Below are positions 10,623 through 19,368 of a stretch of DNA of 64,000 bases, in pieces. The DNA is taken from positions 62,001 through 126,000 of the forward strand of contig NZ_BBMA01000006.1 of the NCBI RefSeq assembly GCF_000971215.1, in the 5' to 3' direction. A program made the position numbers and the translations under genes. The number at the start of each line of letters is the position of its first letter. The first letter of the stretch is position 1. Source of the DNA: Demequina silvatica. GTDB taxonomy: Bacteria > Actinomycetota > Actinomycetes > Actinomycetales > Demequinaceae. The notes below the pieces were generated by a model that was not told the DNA's origin, made no database searches, and saw only the letters and a program-made list of their open reading frames with translations.

Positions 10623-11408
10623 ATGGCACGCATGAGCCACGTGACCTCCGCCGATGGCACCCTGATCGCCCATGAGGTGCAGGGCGCCGGGCCCGCGATC
10701 GTGGTGGTCGACGGCGCCATGTGCTTCCGCGGATCGGGACCCGCCCGTGGGATCGCCGCCGCGCTCGCGCCGCACCTCGAGGTCCATCTCTACGACCGCC
10801 GCGGCCGCGGCGACAGCGGCGACACCCTGCCCTACGCCGTCGAACGCGAGATCGAGGACATCGCGGCCGTCATCGACGAGGCCGGCGGCTCCGCGGCGCT
10901 GCTGGGCATGTCCTCGGGCGGCGCCCTCGCCGCGCGGGCCGCGGCAGCACTGGGCACCGCGGTCACGCGCCTGCTGGTCTACGAACCCCCGTTCATGCCG
11001 CCTCCCGCGCGCGACGGTGCGGCCACCTACACCGCGGCCCTCGCGGCCGCGCTGGACCGCGGCGATCGCGAGGGTGCGCTCGCCGCGTTCTTCGCGCGGG
11101 TGGGCGTCCCCGATCAGGCGGTGGAGACGATGCGCCGGTCACCCGGGTGGGCCACCAGCCTCGCGCTCGCGCCCACGCTGGCATACGACGACGCGGCGAT
11201 GGGCGACTCGTCGATCCCGGCCGAGCTCGCCACCATCACCGCACCGACCCTCGCGCTGGCCGGCGGCGACTCCCCCGGCTTCCTCCAATGGGGCGCACGC
11301 GAGGTCGCCGCGACGGTACCCGGTGCGCGCTTCGAGGCCCTCGAACACCAGGGCCACGCGGTGCACCCGGACGCGCTCGCCGCGAAGGTGGTGGCGTTCG
11401 TCGGGTAG
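10623..11408 (+). CDS. Alpha/beta hydrolase
   Basis: A 261-residue single-domain alpha/beta hydrolase. The nucleophile elbow is GMSSGG near residue 98, the oxyanion strand region is AIVVVDGAMCF near residue 28, and a candidate catalytic His lies in EHQGHAVHPDAL near the end, with an Asp in LALAGGDSPGFL. Similar proteins are annotated as general hydrolases or carboxylesterases; the substrate cannot be told. An alternative ATG lies three codons downstream. It converges with nadB with a four-base gap, so termination must be shared or overlapping. Confidence 0.8.
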   Translation: MARMSHVTSADGTLIAHEVQGAGPAIVVVDGAMCFRGSGPARGIAAALAPHLEVHLYDRRGRGDSGDTLPYAVEREIEDIAAVIDEAGGSAALLGMSSGGALAARAAAALGTAVTRLLVYEPPFMPPPARDGAATYTAALAAALDRGDREGALAAFFARVGVPDQAVETMRRSPGWATSLALAPTLAYDDAAMGDSSIPAELATITAPTLALAGGDSPGFLQWGAREVAATVPGARFEALEHQGHAVHPDALAAKVVAFVG

Positions 11409-11412
11409 CGGC

Positions 11413-13107
11413 CTACTCGCCTAGCTCGAGGGGCGCCTGAGCGAACTCCAGGTCGCCGTCCGGCGACAGCCGCGCCGCGAGGTGGACCGCCCACGCGGGG
11501 TCCGTCTCGGGGAAGTCGGAGCGCTGGTGACCGCCGCGCGACTCCTCGCGCAGCAGCGCCGCCTCGACCAGCACGGATGCCGCCGCGACGATGTTCGTGG
11601 TCTCCCACTCCGCCACCTGCGGCACCACCGCCGTCACCGGGTCCGTATGGAAACGGGCACGGATGCGATCCAACCGGGCCACCGCATCGTCCAGCGTGTC
11701 GCCGTCGCGAACCGGCCCCGCGCCCTCGTGGGCGATGGCCTGGACTCGCGGGCGCATCGTCGCCGGTACCAGGGCGGACTCGCCCGGCCGGTCGGCGGGC
11801 TCGATCTGCGTGAGGACCCCGTCGGCGACCATGGCGGCCGCGTCGCGCGCCGCGCGCCGCGCGAACACCAGCCCCTCGAGCAGCGAGTTCGACGCGAGGC
11901 GGTTCGCGCCGTGGACGCCGGTGCAGGCCGCCTCTCCGATCGCGTAGAGGCCGCGCTGCGTCGAGCGGCCGTTGAGGTCCGTGAGGATGCCGCCGGAGTG
12001 GAAGTGCTGCGCCGGCGCGACCGGGATGAGGTCGCGCGACATGTCGATGCCGTGGTTCTTGAGCGAGCGCCAGATCGACGGGAAGCGCTGCTTGAGGAAG
12101 CCGCGGTCCAGGTGGCGGCAGTCGAGGAAGACGGAGTCGGACTCGTCCTCGCGCATCACGTCGACGATGTTCCGGCTGACCACGTCGCGGGGCGCGAGCT
12201 CGGCGAGCTCGTGGCGGCCCACCATGAAGCGCTCGCCGGCGCCGTTGAGAAGGTAGGCGCCCTCGCCGCGGACCGCCTCCGAGATGAGGGGCAGCTGGCC
12301 GCGGGCGTTCGCGCCCTGCCACAGCACGGTCGGGTGGAACTGCACGAACTCGACGTCGCCCACCGCGGCGCCCGCCCGCAGCGCCGCCGCGAGGCCGTCG
12401 CCGGTCGAGGACGCGGGGTTGGTCGAGGAGCGGAACACCTGCCCGATGCCGCCGGTCGCGAACACCACCGCCTTCGCGAGCGCCGCGCCCACGCCGTCGC
12501 GCGAGCCCTCGCCGATCACGTGGATGGTGGCGCCGCAGACCGGGCCCGGGCGGCCGTCCGCGTCGGGAGCGCCGGTGAGGAGGTCGACCACCATGGCGTG
12601 CTCGATGACCTCGATACCAGGGTCGTTGCGGATGGCCTCGAGCTGCTCGACCAGGGCGCGGGAGACCTCCGCGCCGGTGGCGTCGCCGCCCGCGTGCACG
12701 ATCCGGTCGCGGTGGTGGCCGCCCTCGCGGGTGAGGGTGAGGTCGCCGTCGGGGCCGGTGTCGAACTGTGCGCCGCGGCGCAGCAGCTTGCGGATGGAAT
12801 GCGGCCCCTCGGTCACCAGGACGCGCACGGCCTCCTCGGAGCACAGCCCCACGCCGGCGACCAGGGTGTCCTCGAGGTGCTCCTCGGGGGTGTCCTCCGG
12901 GTCGAGCGCCGCGGCGATCCCGCCCTGCGCCCACACGGTGCTCCCCGAGCTGAGGACGCCCTTGGTCACCACCAGCACGCGGTCCACGCGCTCGCGCAGG
13001 TCGAGCGCGGTGGTGAGGCCCGCGATGCCGGAGCCGACCACGATGACGTCGGTCTCGATGGTCCAGCCGGGCTGAGGCGCGGCGAGGCTGCGCACGAAGG
13101 CGGTCAT
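11413..13107 (-). CDS. nadB: L-aspartate oxidase
   Basis: It oxidises L-aspartate to iminoaspartate, the first step of de novo NAD synthesis. The 564-residue flavoprotein has the FAD-binding start DVIVVGSGIAGLTTALDL, then SSGSTVWAQGGIAAALDP, the catalytic-loop segments REGGHHRDRIVHAGGDATG and HFHSGGILTDLNGRST, and GLYAIGEAACTGVHGANRL with the succinate dehydrogenase-like fold. The ATG at 13107 gives the family start; further upstream in-frame sequence runs into a repeat element. panD follows upstream on the same strand, so nadB may be read with the pantothenate genes despite the 163-bp gap. Confidence 0.96.
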   Translation of the reverse strand: MTAFVRSLAAPQPGWTIETDVIVVGSGIAGLTTALDLRERVDRVLVVTKGVLSSGSTVWAQGGIAAALDPEDTPEEHLEDTLVAGVGLCSEEAVRVLVTEGPHSIRKLLRRGAQFDTGPDGDLTLTREGGHHRDRIVHAGGDATGAEVSRALVEQLEAIRNDPGIEVIEHAMVVDLLTGAPDADGRPGPVCGATIHVIGEGSRDGVGAALAKAVVFATGGIGQVFRSSTNPASSTGDGLAAALRAGAAVGDVEFVQFHPTVLWQGANARGQLPLISEAVRGEGAYLLNGAGERFMVGRHELAELAPRDVVSRNIVDVMREDESDSVFLDCRHLDRGFLKQRFPSIWRSLKNHGIDMSRDLIPVAPAQHFHSGGILTDLNGRSTQRGLYAIGEAACTGVHGANRLASNSLLEGLVFARRAARDAAAMVADGVLTQIEPADRPGESALVPATMRPRVQAIAHEGAGPVRDGDTLDDAVARLDRIRARFHTDPVTAVVPQVAEWETTNIVAAASVLVEAALLREESRGGHQRSDFPETDPAWAVHLAARLSPDGDLEFAQAPLELGE

Positions 13108-13160
13108 GAACGCCAGGTTACCGGCGCGGATGCGGGACCCCGACCGGGCGTCCGCCCCCG

Positions 13161-13257
13161 GTTCGCTGCGCACGGTCTCAGCCGCGACACGCCGCTCGAC
13201 CGGGACGATGCGCGGGCTGGGGCCCGCGTGTCGGCCGCCCGACCGTGCGGAACGGAT
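13161..13257. repeat. Family-1 palindromic intergenic element (nadB-panD)
   Basis: Left end GTTCGCTGCGCACGGTC, centre CGACACGCCGC with the exact 11-mer at 13202, right end GACCGTGCGGAACGGAT. It is nearly the same as the copy at 6999 and fills most of the gap between two same-strand genes. Confidence 0.78.
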
Positions 13258-13270
13258 GGGGGGGTGGGGG

Positions 13271-13738
13271 TCAGCGCGCGGGGAACGCGTCCCAGCCGCG
13301 CTCGTGGAACTCGTGGACGGGCAGCCCGGAGGGCTCCAACCCGTCAGCGGAGGCGGGGACCAGGCCCGGCTCGTCGGACAGCTCGACCACGCGGTTGGCG
13401 CCGTCGACGAACACCACGTGCGGCTCGAAGGTCCGCGCCTCGGCGTCGGCGAGCATGCCGTACCCGATGATGATCACCAGGTCGCCCTCGTGGATGAGGT
13501 GCGCCGCGGCGCCGTTGATGCACAGCACCCCGGACCCTCGCGCGCCCGGGATCGCGTACGTGGTGAGCCGTGCGCCGTTGGTGACGTCGACGATGTCGAC
13601 CTGCTGCCCCGGCAGCAGGTCCGCCGCCTCCATGAGGTCGACGTCGATGGTGACGGAGCCCACGTAGTGGAGGTCCGCCTGGGTGACGGTCGCGCGATGG
13701 ATCTTGGAGATCATCATCGGGCGCTGGAGCGAGGTCAT
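13271..13738 (-). CDS. panD: Aspartate 1-decarboxylase (pyruvoyl enzyme precursor)
   Basis: It makes beta-alanine for pantothenate. The precursor cleaves itself between Gly27 and Ser28 in [13 protein letters not shown] to form the pyruvoyl group; Lys12, Tyr25 and the [19 protein letters not shown] segment are conserved. At 155 residues it is slightly longer than E. coli PanD because of a C-terminal tail rich in acidic and Pro residues ([12 protein letters not shown]). The ATG at 13738 has GGAAGGA upstream; internal Met8-Met9 are alternatives closer to the usual start. It is followed by nadB and preceded by panC in the same direction. Confidence 0.95.
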   Translation of the reverse strand: MTSLQRPMMISKIHRATVTQADLHYVGSVTIDVDLMEAADLLPGQQVDIVDVTNGARLTTYAIPGARGSGVLCINGAAAHLIHEGDLVIIIGYGMLADAEARTFEPHVVFVDGANRVVELSDEPGLVPASADGLEPSGLPVHEFHERGWDAFPAR

Positions 13739-13775
13739 GAGGGGTCCTTCCGACGCGGGCGGGGCGGGGTCGCGC

Positions 13776-14648
13776 TCACCCCAGCAGGGGCCCGATCCGC
13801 GTCACCACGTTGTCGATGAGCCGCGTCTCGCCCACATGGGCGGCCACGGCGATCACTGCCTCTCCACGGTAGTCCCCGTCGAGGCCCTCGGCGGTCACGG
13901 GATCGAGCGCCGCCAGATAGTCCAAAGCGACCCCGGGCTCGCGCGCCAGCGCCGCCTGGGCGGCGGACACGGCCTCGTCGAGGTCCGCGCCGGCGCGGGC
14001 CGCGGCATCGGCGGCCATGACCGCCTCCGAGAGGATGAGCGCCTGCGCGCGCTGCGGCGCGGTGAGGAACACGTTGCGCGAGGACAGCGCGAGGCCGTCG
14101 GCGTCGCGGACGGTGGGCACGGCGACCACCTCGACCCCCATGGTGAGGTCGCGCACCATGGTCCGCACGGCGATCAGCTGCTGCGCGTCCTTCTGCCCGA
14201 AGAACGCGAGGTCGGGCTGCGTGAGGTGCATGAGCTTGCACACCACGGTGAGCACGCCGTCGAGGTGGCCGGGACGATGCGCTCCTTCGAACACCTCGCC
14301 GATCCGCCCCGCGGACACCGTCACCACCGGCGGCCCGCCCGGGTACACCTCCTCGACGCCGGGCGCGAAGACCACGTCGACGCCCAGCGGCTCGAGGAGC
14401 GCGCAGTCCTCGTCGAGGGTGCGGGGGTAGGTGTCGAGGTCCTCGGCGTCGTCGAACTGGAGGGGGTTGACGAAGATGGTGACCACCACCTCGTCGGCGG
14501 CCTCGCGGGCGGCGCGCACCAGCGCGAGGTGGCCCTCGTGGAGCGCGCCCATGGTCATGACCACGGCGCGCGAGGGCCGGTCCCCGGAGCGCCGGGCCGG
14601 CCGCAGCGCCGGCCCCCGCAGCTCGCTCGCGGTGTGGACTACGCGCAT
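13776..14648 (-). CDS. panC: Pantothenate synthetase (pantoate-beta-alanine ligase)
   Basis: It condenses pantoate and beta-alanine with ATP. The 290-residue protein has the HIGH-type motif [15 protein letters not shown], the ADP/pantoate region [32 protein letters not shown] and the KMSKS-like SSRNVFL. Its ATG overlaps the stop of the DUF2520 gene upstream (TGATG), so the two are translationally coupled; panD follows after 37 bp. An exact 11-mer copy lies within the reading frame around PGHLDG. Confidence 0.96.
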   Translation of the reverse strand: MRVVHTASELRGPALRPARRSGDRPSRAVVMTMGALHEGHLALVRAAREAADEVVVTIFVNPLQFDDAEDLDTYPRTLDEDCALLEPLGVDVVFAPGVEEVYPGGPPVVTVSAGRIGEVFEGAHRPGHLDGVLTVVCKLMHLTQPDLAFFGQKDAQQLIAVRTMVRDLTMGVEVVAVPTVRDADGLALSSRNVFLTAPQRAQALILSEAVMAADAAARAGADLDEAVSAAQAALAREPGVALDYLAALDPVTAEGLDGDYRGEAVIAVAAHVGETRLIDNVVTRIGPLLG

Positions 14649-15577
14649 CAGTCCCCCATCCCTTCCGTGCCGAGCGTCGCGATGAGGTCGGCGTACTGGG
14701 CGGGGCCGATCCGGCCGCCGCTGAGAGCCAGGTCTGCCGTCGCGCGCGCCATGGCACGATACGCGAACAGCGCCTCCGGCTGCCCCTCCAACGCCCGCAG
14801 GTGGGCCGCGACGGTGCCCGCGTCGCCGCGCACCACGGGTCCGGTCAGGGTCGACACGGCGCCGGGCGCATCGCGCAGCGCGCCATCGACGGACGCATGG
14901 ATGAGCGGCCCGAGCACCCGCGCGGGCTCCTCTATCCCGATCCGGGACAGCACCTGGCTGGCCTGCGCGACGGCGGTCACCACGTGGTTCGCGCCGTGCA
15001 CCAGGGCCGCGTGATAGAGCGGCCGGTCCCACTCCTCGACCACCACGGGCTCGCCGCCCATCTCCACCACGAGCGCCTGCGCGATGGGCAGCATCCCAGG
15101 CGGCGCGGTCACCGCGAACACGGCATCGATCAGGCGCGACCGGTCCAGCGACGTCCCCGTGAAGGTCATGGCGGGGTGGATCGCGAGGGGGACGATGCCC
15201 GGGGTCGCCGTCTCCGACAGCACCTCGATCCCGTGGCGGCCGGAGGTGTGCACCACCAGCTGCCCGGGACGCCACGCCTCGACCTTGGCGAGGCCGGTCG
15301 CGACCGGCCCGATCGCGTCGTCGGGCACGGTGAGCAGCACCAGCTCGGCGGCGCGGACCACCTCGTCGGGGTCGGCGATGGGCACGCCGGGCAGCAGCGC
15401 CTCGATGCGGGCGACGGTCGCGTCGGACACGCCGGAAGCGGCGACCACGTCGTGGCCCGCCTCCCGCAGCGCGGCCGCGAGCACGGCGCCCACGCGCCCC
15501 GCCCCCACCACGCCGATCCGCAGCCGGCCCGGCCGGCGCGTGTTGCCGTTGACCGCGTGACCGCGGACGTCATCCAT
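14648..15577 (-). CDS. Rossmann-like/DUF2520 oxidoreductase in the pantothenate operon
   Basis: A 309-residue protein with an N-terminal NAD(P)-binding motif (IGVVGAGRVGAVLAAALREA) and a helical DUF2520 C-terminal half (LYHAALVHGANHVVTAVAQA). The fold resembles ketopantoate and 6-phosphogluconate dehydrogenases. It is coupled to panC by a one-base overlap and overlaps the upstream PH-domain gene by eight bases. In many actinobacteria DUF2520 precedes panC where a classical panE is missing, so ketopantoate reduction is a reasonable inference but is not shown by the sequence. Confidence 0.85.
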   Translation of the reverse strand: MDDVRGHAVNGNTRRPGRLRIGVVGAGRVGAVLAAALREAGHDVVAASGVSDATVARIEALLPGVPIADPDEVVRAAELVLLTVPDDAIGPVATGLAKVEAWRPGQLVVHTSGRHGIEVLSETATPGIVPLAIHPAMTFTGTSLDRSRLIDAVFAVTAPPGMLPIAQALVVEMGGEPVVVEEWDRPLYHAALVHGANHVVTAVAQASQVLSRIGIEEPARVLGPLIHASVDGALRDAPGAVSTLTGPVVRGDAGTVAAHLRALEGQPEALFAYRAMARATADLALSGGRIGPAQYADLIATLGTEGMGD

Positions 15578-17108
15578 GAGCGGACTCCTTCTCCAACCCG
15601 ACCGCGCTCATCCACTGCTCCGGCGACTGCCGGCGCCTGCCCTCCCGCGCCCGCTGGGCCTGGGCGTCCAACAGGGCCACCGCATCGTCCACCGAGAGGT
15701 GCGCGGCAACGGGCGAGACGGGTCCCTGCGTCGAGTGGACCACCACGTTCGCGAGGCCGAGCGAGCGGCGCAGCGGCCCCTGCGTGAGGCCGAGCGACTG
15801 GGTGCGCTCGTGCGGGACCACGAACAGCTCGCGCTCCCAGCGGCCGCGGCGGATCAGCAGCGCGCGGTCGGTGGCGCGGACGCCGCGGAAGCGCCACTGC
15901 AGCGGGTCGAGCCGGCGCGCGGCCGGGGGGCTGGTGGTGAAGCCGCCCTCGTCGCCCTGGCCCGACATCGCGCGGCCGAGCGTGCCCGCCGGATCCGGGT
16001 CGCCCAGGTCGGGCAGCACCAGCCACACCGCGCGCAGCGCCTCCTCGCGCGTCGCGACGGGGTGGAGAACGGAGACGGACTCGTTGTCCTCGCCGTAGCC
16101 GGCGACGTTGATGGTGATGCGCCACCAGTCCTTCTGCCGCCAGAGCCAGGGCTGATGCAGGCGGATCGCGGCCACGCGGCCCGGCGGCACGGTCTGCTTG
16201 CGCGTCTCCGTGAGGCCGTGGCGCAGCCGCAGCCCGTCCGCGGAGATGCCCGCCGTGAACCCGAAACCGCCGTTGAGCCGGGTCCAGAAGAAGCCGAGCA
16301 GACCCGCGAGCGCACCGACGATCGCGACCACGCTGGTGCCCACCACCGCGGCGACCGCGGCCCACACGTCGTAGTCGAAGCCGAACACCGCGACGAGCGC
16401 GACCACCGGCGTCGCGAGCAGCACCAGCGCGGGCCCGGACAGCAGGATCGAGCCGATGAGCCGGCCCGCGGGGAGGCTGTAGACCTCGCGCTCCTCGGCC
16501 GCGGCGACGGCCGTGCGGGGACGCTCGAGCGGGTGGCCGATCAGGCCGGGGGACGATGCGGGGGTGACGTCGGCGTCCGGGGCGACCGGGGCATCGTCCC
16601 CGGCCTTGAGACCCGCGGCGAGCGCGAGGATCTCGTTGCGGAGCGCCTCGGCGTCGCCGAGGCGGAGGAACTTGAGCTCGACGCCGGACTTCTGGCCGCC
16701 GGCGACCTGGATGGTGATGGCCGCGAAGCCGAAGATGCGGGCGAGCAGCGGCTGGACCACGTCGACGGCCTGGAGGCGGTCCAGGCGGGCCTGGCGCTGC
16801 TGCGTGGTGACGATCCCTTGGCGGAGGTAGACCGCGTCGTCGCCGATGCGGAACTCGGTGCGCCGCCACTGCCAGTAGGAGATGGCGATGGTGATCGCGA
16901 ACGCGAGGGTCGCGGCGGCGATGATCCCGAGGAGGGGGAAGCGGTCGAAGAACTCGAAGCCCTCGTCGCCGCCGTCGACCCAGTCGGGCAGGTACTGATG
17001 GATCCAGTACGCGAGGACCAGGCCCAGGATGGCCCAGCCGCCCAGGAAGGGCGAGACCGGGTGGAGGCGGGTCCACTCACGAGGTGCCTGGTAGATGTGG
17101 CTGTTCAT
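15570..17108 (-). CDS. Multi-PH-domain membrane protein (YdbT/DUF304-like)
   Basis: A 512-residue membrane protein. Two hydrophobic segments near residues 22-40 and 58-80 precede a bacterial PH domain (FRIGDDAVYLRQGIVTTQQRQARLDR). Another membrane pair near 205-260 precedes a second (RHGLTETRKQTVPPGRVAAI), and a third stretch lies near 400 (RATDRALLIRRGRWERELFV). This matches the YdbS-YdbT pair of B. subtilis. An inverted pair of the 11-mer (16550 and 16590) encodes GDDAP and ASSPG in the linker after the first domain. The gene is 15 bp from the smaller PH gene and they probably act together. Molecular function is unknown. Confidence 0.85.
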   Translation of the reverse strand: MNSHIYQAPREWTRLHPVSPFLGGWAILGLVLAYWIHQYLPDWVDGGDEGFEFFDRFPLLGIIAAATLAFAITIAISYWQWRRTEFRIGDDAVYLRQGIVTTQQRQARLDRLQAVDVVQPLLARIFGFAAITIQVAGGQKSGVELKFLRLGDAEALRNEILALAAGLKAGDDAPVAPDADVTPASSPGLIGHPLERPRTAVAAAEEREVYSLPAGRLIGSILLSGPALVLLATPVVALVAVFGFDYDVWAAVAAVVGTSVVAIVGALAGLLGFFWTRLNGGFGFTAGISADGLRLRHGLTETRKQTVPPGRVAAIRLHQPWLWRQKDWWRITINVAGYGEDNESVSVLHPVATREEALRAVWLVLPDLGDPDPAGTLGRAMSGQGDEGGFTTSPPAARRLDPLQWRFRGVRATDRALLIRRGRWERELFVVPHERTQSLGLTQGPLRRSLGLANVVVHSTQGPVSPVAAHLSVDDAVALLDAQAQRAREGRRRQSPEQWMSAVGLEKESAHG

Positions 17109-17123
17109 GGTGCTTGTGTGTGC

Positions 17124-17600
17124 CTAGAGGCCGGCGAGGCGGGCCTCGCCTCGCGTGGTGAGGCGGTCGCGGAGGCGGGCGGCCTCGTCCGCGGGGACGC
17201 CGGCGATCGAGGCGTCCGTGCCGGGGCTCGCGGTGTGGAGCTGGACGGTCGCGATGCCGAGCGCGCGGTCGATCGGGCCGGCCTTCACGTCGACGAACTG
17301 CATGCGGCCGTACGGCACCACCGTGACGGAGCGGAACATGCGGCCCTTCTTGACCATGAGGTCGTCGGGCTGCTCCGCCCAGGCGTGGGCAGTGACCTGG
17401 CGGACGATGATCCAGGAGCCCCAGGCGCCGAGCGCCGCGAGGGCCGCGGGGGCGGTCCAGACCCAGACGGCGCCGGTCAGGAGCGCGGTGACGGCGGAGG
17501 CGAGGATGAGGATGCCGAGCGTGATCCACAGCGTGATCAGGCGGGCCGTGATGAGGCGGCGTGACACGGGGATCCACGCGGCGTTGTCGTACCAGCTCAT
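17124..17600 (-). CDS. PH-domain membrane protein (YdbS-like)
   Basis: A 158-residue protein with two membrane helices (LITLWITLGILILASAV and VWTAPAALAALGAW) followed by one bacterial PH domain (LMVKKGRMFRSVTVVPYGRM, then FVDVKAGPIDRALGIATVQL). It is the small partner of the downstream multi-domain gene, as in ydbS-ydbT. The ATG at 17600 begins MSWYDNAAWIPVSRR; an upstream in-frame GTG at 17633 would add 11 residues with a worse context. The upstream 241-bp gap holds a repeat structure that lies in its leader. Confidence 0.83.
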   Translation of the reverse strand: MSWYDNAAWIPVSRRLITARLITLWITLGILILASAVTALLTGAVWVWTAPAALAALGAWGSWIIVRQVTAHAWAEQPDDLMVKKGRMFRSVTVVPYGRMQFVDVKAGPIDRALGIATVQLHTASPGTDASIAGVPADEAARLRDRLTTRGEARLAGL

Positions 17601-17717
17601 GGTGTCCAGTCTGCCAGGGGTGGGCGCGGCCACCGCGCTCCGCGCCGCTGCGCTCCGCCCACCCCCGACGCGCTTTGGGTAGCTCAGCGTCGGCTTCGAG
17701 AGATCGCGGCGCGCTGT

Positions 17718-17813
17718 GGGGAGCTGAGCGTCGGTCGCCTCGAGCGCTCCAGTGAGCGTCGCTCAGTTCCCCATGGCTGACTCGAACCTCGCGTAACCGA
17801 CGGTCAGCTCCCC
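17718..17813. repeat. Nested inverted repeats with competing arms
   Basis: GGGGAGCTGAGCGTCGGT (17718-17735) can pair with GCTCAGTTCCCC (17761-17772) or, over a longer stem with one mismatch, with ACCGACGGTCAGCTCCCC ending at 17813. The two pairings exclude each other. A further related string, GGTAGCTCAGCGTCGGC, lies at about 17678. The gap 17601-17841 holds no gene. On the minus strand this is the leader between DUF3180 and the PH gene, so terminator or attenuator use is possible. The right part resembles 36325-36352. Confidence 0.5.
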
Positions 17814-17841
17814 ATGGCGCGCGCGGGCTGGGGGTGTGCTG

Positions 17842-18318
17842 CTACGGCGTGGTCTGCGGGGCCTTGCCGCCCTCGTCCGAGGAGGACGAGTCGTCCTTGC
17901 ACCAGTGCTCCGCGATCAGCGCGGCGACCACCATGGCGAGTCCGCCGAGCGCCGCGATGAGCGCGGAGATCGCGACCTCGCGCCGCGGCGCGTGCGACCA
18001 CTCGAGCGCGATCGCGAGACCGTAGCCGGCGAACGCGCCCGCGAGGATCGATCCCGTGTAGGCGCATGCCTGGGCGAACACCGCGGTGCGCGCGGCGCGC
18101 AGGCCGCTCAAGCCCGGGTTCTTCCCGCGCCGGTACTGGCGCACGCCCCAGCCGAGCCACAGCGCCACCAGCCCCACGCCCACCGCGATCGCGGCGACGG
18201 TCCACGGCACCGCCATGGGCGAGGCGCCCGAGTTCACCGCGGTGACGGTCACGCCCCACGCGACCGCGCCCACGATGGCCGCGAGCACGGCCACCCTGAC
18301 CCGGCTCAGCGGCTCCAT
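17842..18318 (-). CDS. DUF3180 membrane protein
   Basis: A 158-residue protein with four hydrophobic helices (near residues 8-28, 34-56, 80-104 and 112-133) and a polar tail with a Ser/Asp run. Length, topology and position directly after folBK identify the actinobacterial DUF3180 family. The ATG at 18318 starts MEPLSRVRVAVLAAI; upstream codons have no membrane character. It lies 31 bp after the folBK stop. The function is unknown; the steady linkage to folate genes is the only clue. Confidence 0.8.
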   Translation of the reverse strand: MEPLSRVRVAVLAAIVGAVAWGVTVTAVNSGASPMAVPWTVAAIAVGVGLVALWLGWGVRQYRRGKNPGLSGLRAARTAVFAQACAYTGSILAGAFAGYGLAIALEWSHAPRREVAISALIAALGGLAMVVAALIAEHWCKDDSSSSDEGGKAPQTTP

Positions 18319-18349
18319 CGCGCGCGCTCCACCGGGCCGACCACCGAGA

Positions 18350-19363
18350 TCACTGCTGCGCGGGCCACTGCGCCTGGACCAGCTCCACGCCCTCGGACCC
18401 GACCGCGGCGGCGAGCGACTCGACCGTCCCGGCGCCGGGCACGTCGTAGTGCGGCGCGACCGTCGCCCACGGCTGCAGTACAAAAGCGCGCTCGGTGGCG
18501 CGCGGGTGCGGGATCACCAGGTCGTCGGCCGCGAAGGCGCGGTCGCCGTACGCGAGGATGTCGAGGTCGAGCGTGCGGGGACCGTTCTCGACGTGACGCT
18601 CGCGGCCGTGCAGCACCTCGATGCCCTGGCACGCGGCCAGCAGCTCGCGCGGCGCCATCGCGGTCATGATCTCGACCACGGCGTTGAGGAAGTCGTCCTG
18701 CTCGGGTCCGCCCACGGGCCGGGTCCTGAACAGGGAGGACGCGCGCTGGACCATGATCCCGGGGATGCGGTGCAGCTCCCACAGCGCCTCGCGGAACGTG
18801 GTGTCGACGTCGCCGACGTTGCCGCCCAGCGCGAGGTACGCGACCACCGGCTGGACGGGCGGGTTGTCGGCAGGGTCGTCGGAGTGGACGCGCGGCGCGA
18901 ACGGGTCGCCGGACAGCCCCGCCGAGGAGCCGATCCTCTTGTCCGCCCACAGCGCCCCCGACCTCAGGTCGCGGCGGATCTTCACCATGACGTCGCGGAA
19001 CTCGACGTGCAGCGGCGCCTGCGGCTTGTGCACCACCACGTCGACGCAGTGGACGCCCTCCATCTCGAGGATCGCGCGCGCGATGTGCTCGGCGACGGTC
19101 TCGAGGAGGTCGGACGGGTCGCCGCCCAGCACCTCGGCGGCGCGGTCGGCGATGTCGGAGTAGTTGACGGTCTTCTCGAGGTCGTCGCGCGAGGCGGCGC
19201 TGCGGGTCGACACGTGCGCGACCACGTCCGCGAGGAACAGCTGCCCGGATTCCTTCTCGGGCTGGTAGACCCCGTGGAAGCCGGTCACGCGGATCCCCTG
19301 CACGATGATCTGGTCGAGCTCGACCCCGTCCTTGACGTACGGGCTGATCGTGGGCTGCGTCAT
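18350..19363 (-). CDS. folBK: Bifunctional dihydroneopterin aldolase / HPPK
   Basis: A 337-residue fusion of two consecutive folate enzymes. Residues 1-130 are FolB (ITVQGIRVTGFHGVYQPE-type start, GFHG motif, then NYSDIADRAAEVL and ETVAEHIARAIL), which splits dihydroneopterin. Residues 170-337 are FolK (VAYLALGGNVGDVDTTFREA, RTRPVGGPEQDDFLNAVVEI, GPRTLDLDILAYGD), which pyrophosphorylates hydroxymethyldihydropterin. The acidic, Pro-rich 40-residue linker is unconserved. The ATG at 19363 has GGAAGG at proper spacing and lies five bases after the folP stop. FolB-FolK fusion is seen in several actinobacteria. Confidence 0.94.
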   Translation of the reverse strand: MTQPTISPYVKDGVELDQIIVQGIRVTGFHGVYQPEKESGQLFLADVVAHVSTRSAASRDDLEKTVNYSDIADRAAEVLGGDPSDLLETVAEHIARAILEMEGVHCVDVVVHKPQAPLHVEFRDVMVKIRRDLRSGALWADKRIGSSAGLSGDPFAPRVHSDDPADNPPVQPVVAYLALGGNVGDVDTTFREALWELHRIPGIMVQRASSLFRTRPVGGPEQDDFLNAVVEIMTAMAPRELLAACQGIEVLHGRERHVENGPRTLDLDILAYGDRAFAADDLVIPHPRATERAFVLQPWATVAPHYDVPGAGTVESLAAAVGSEGVELVQAQWPAQQ

Positions 19364-19368
19364 GCCTG

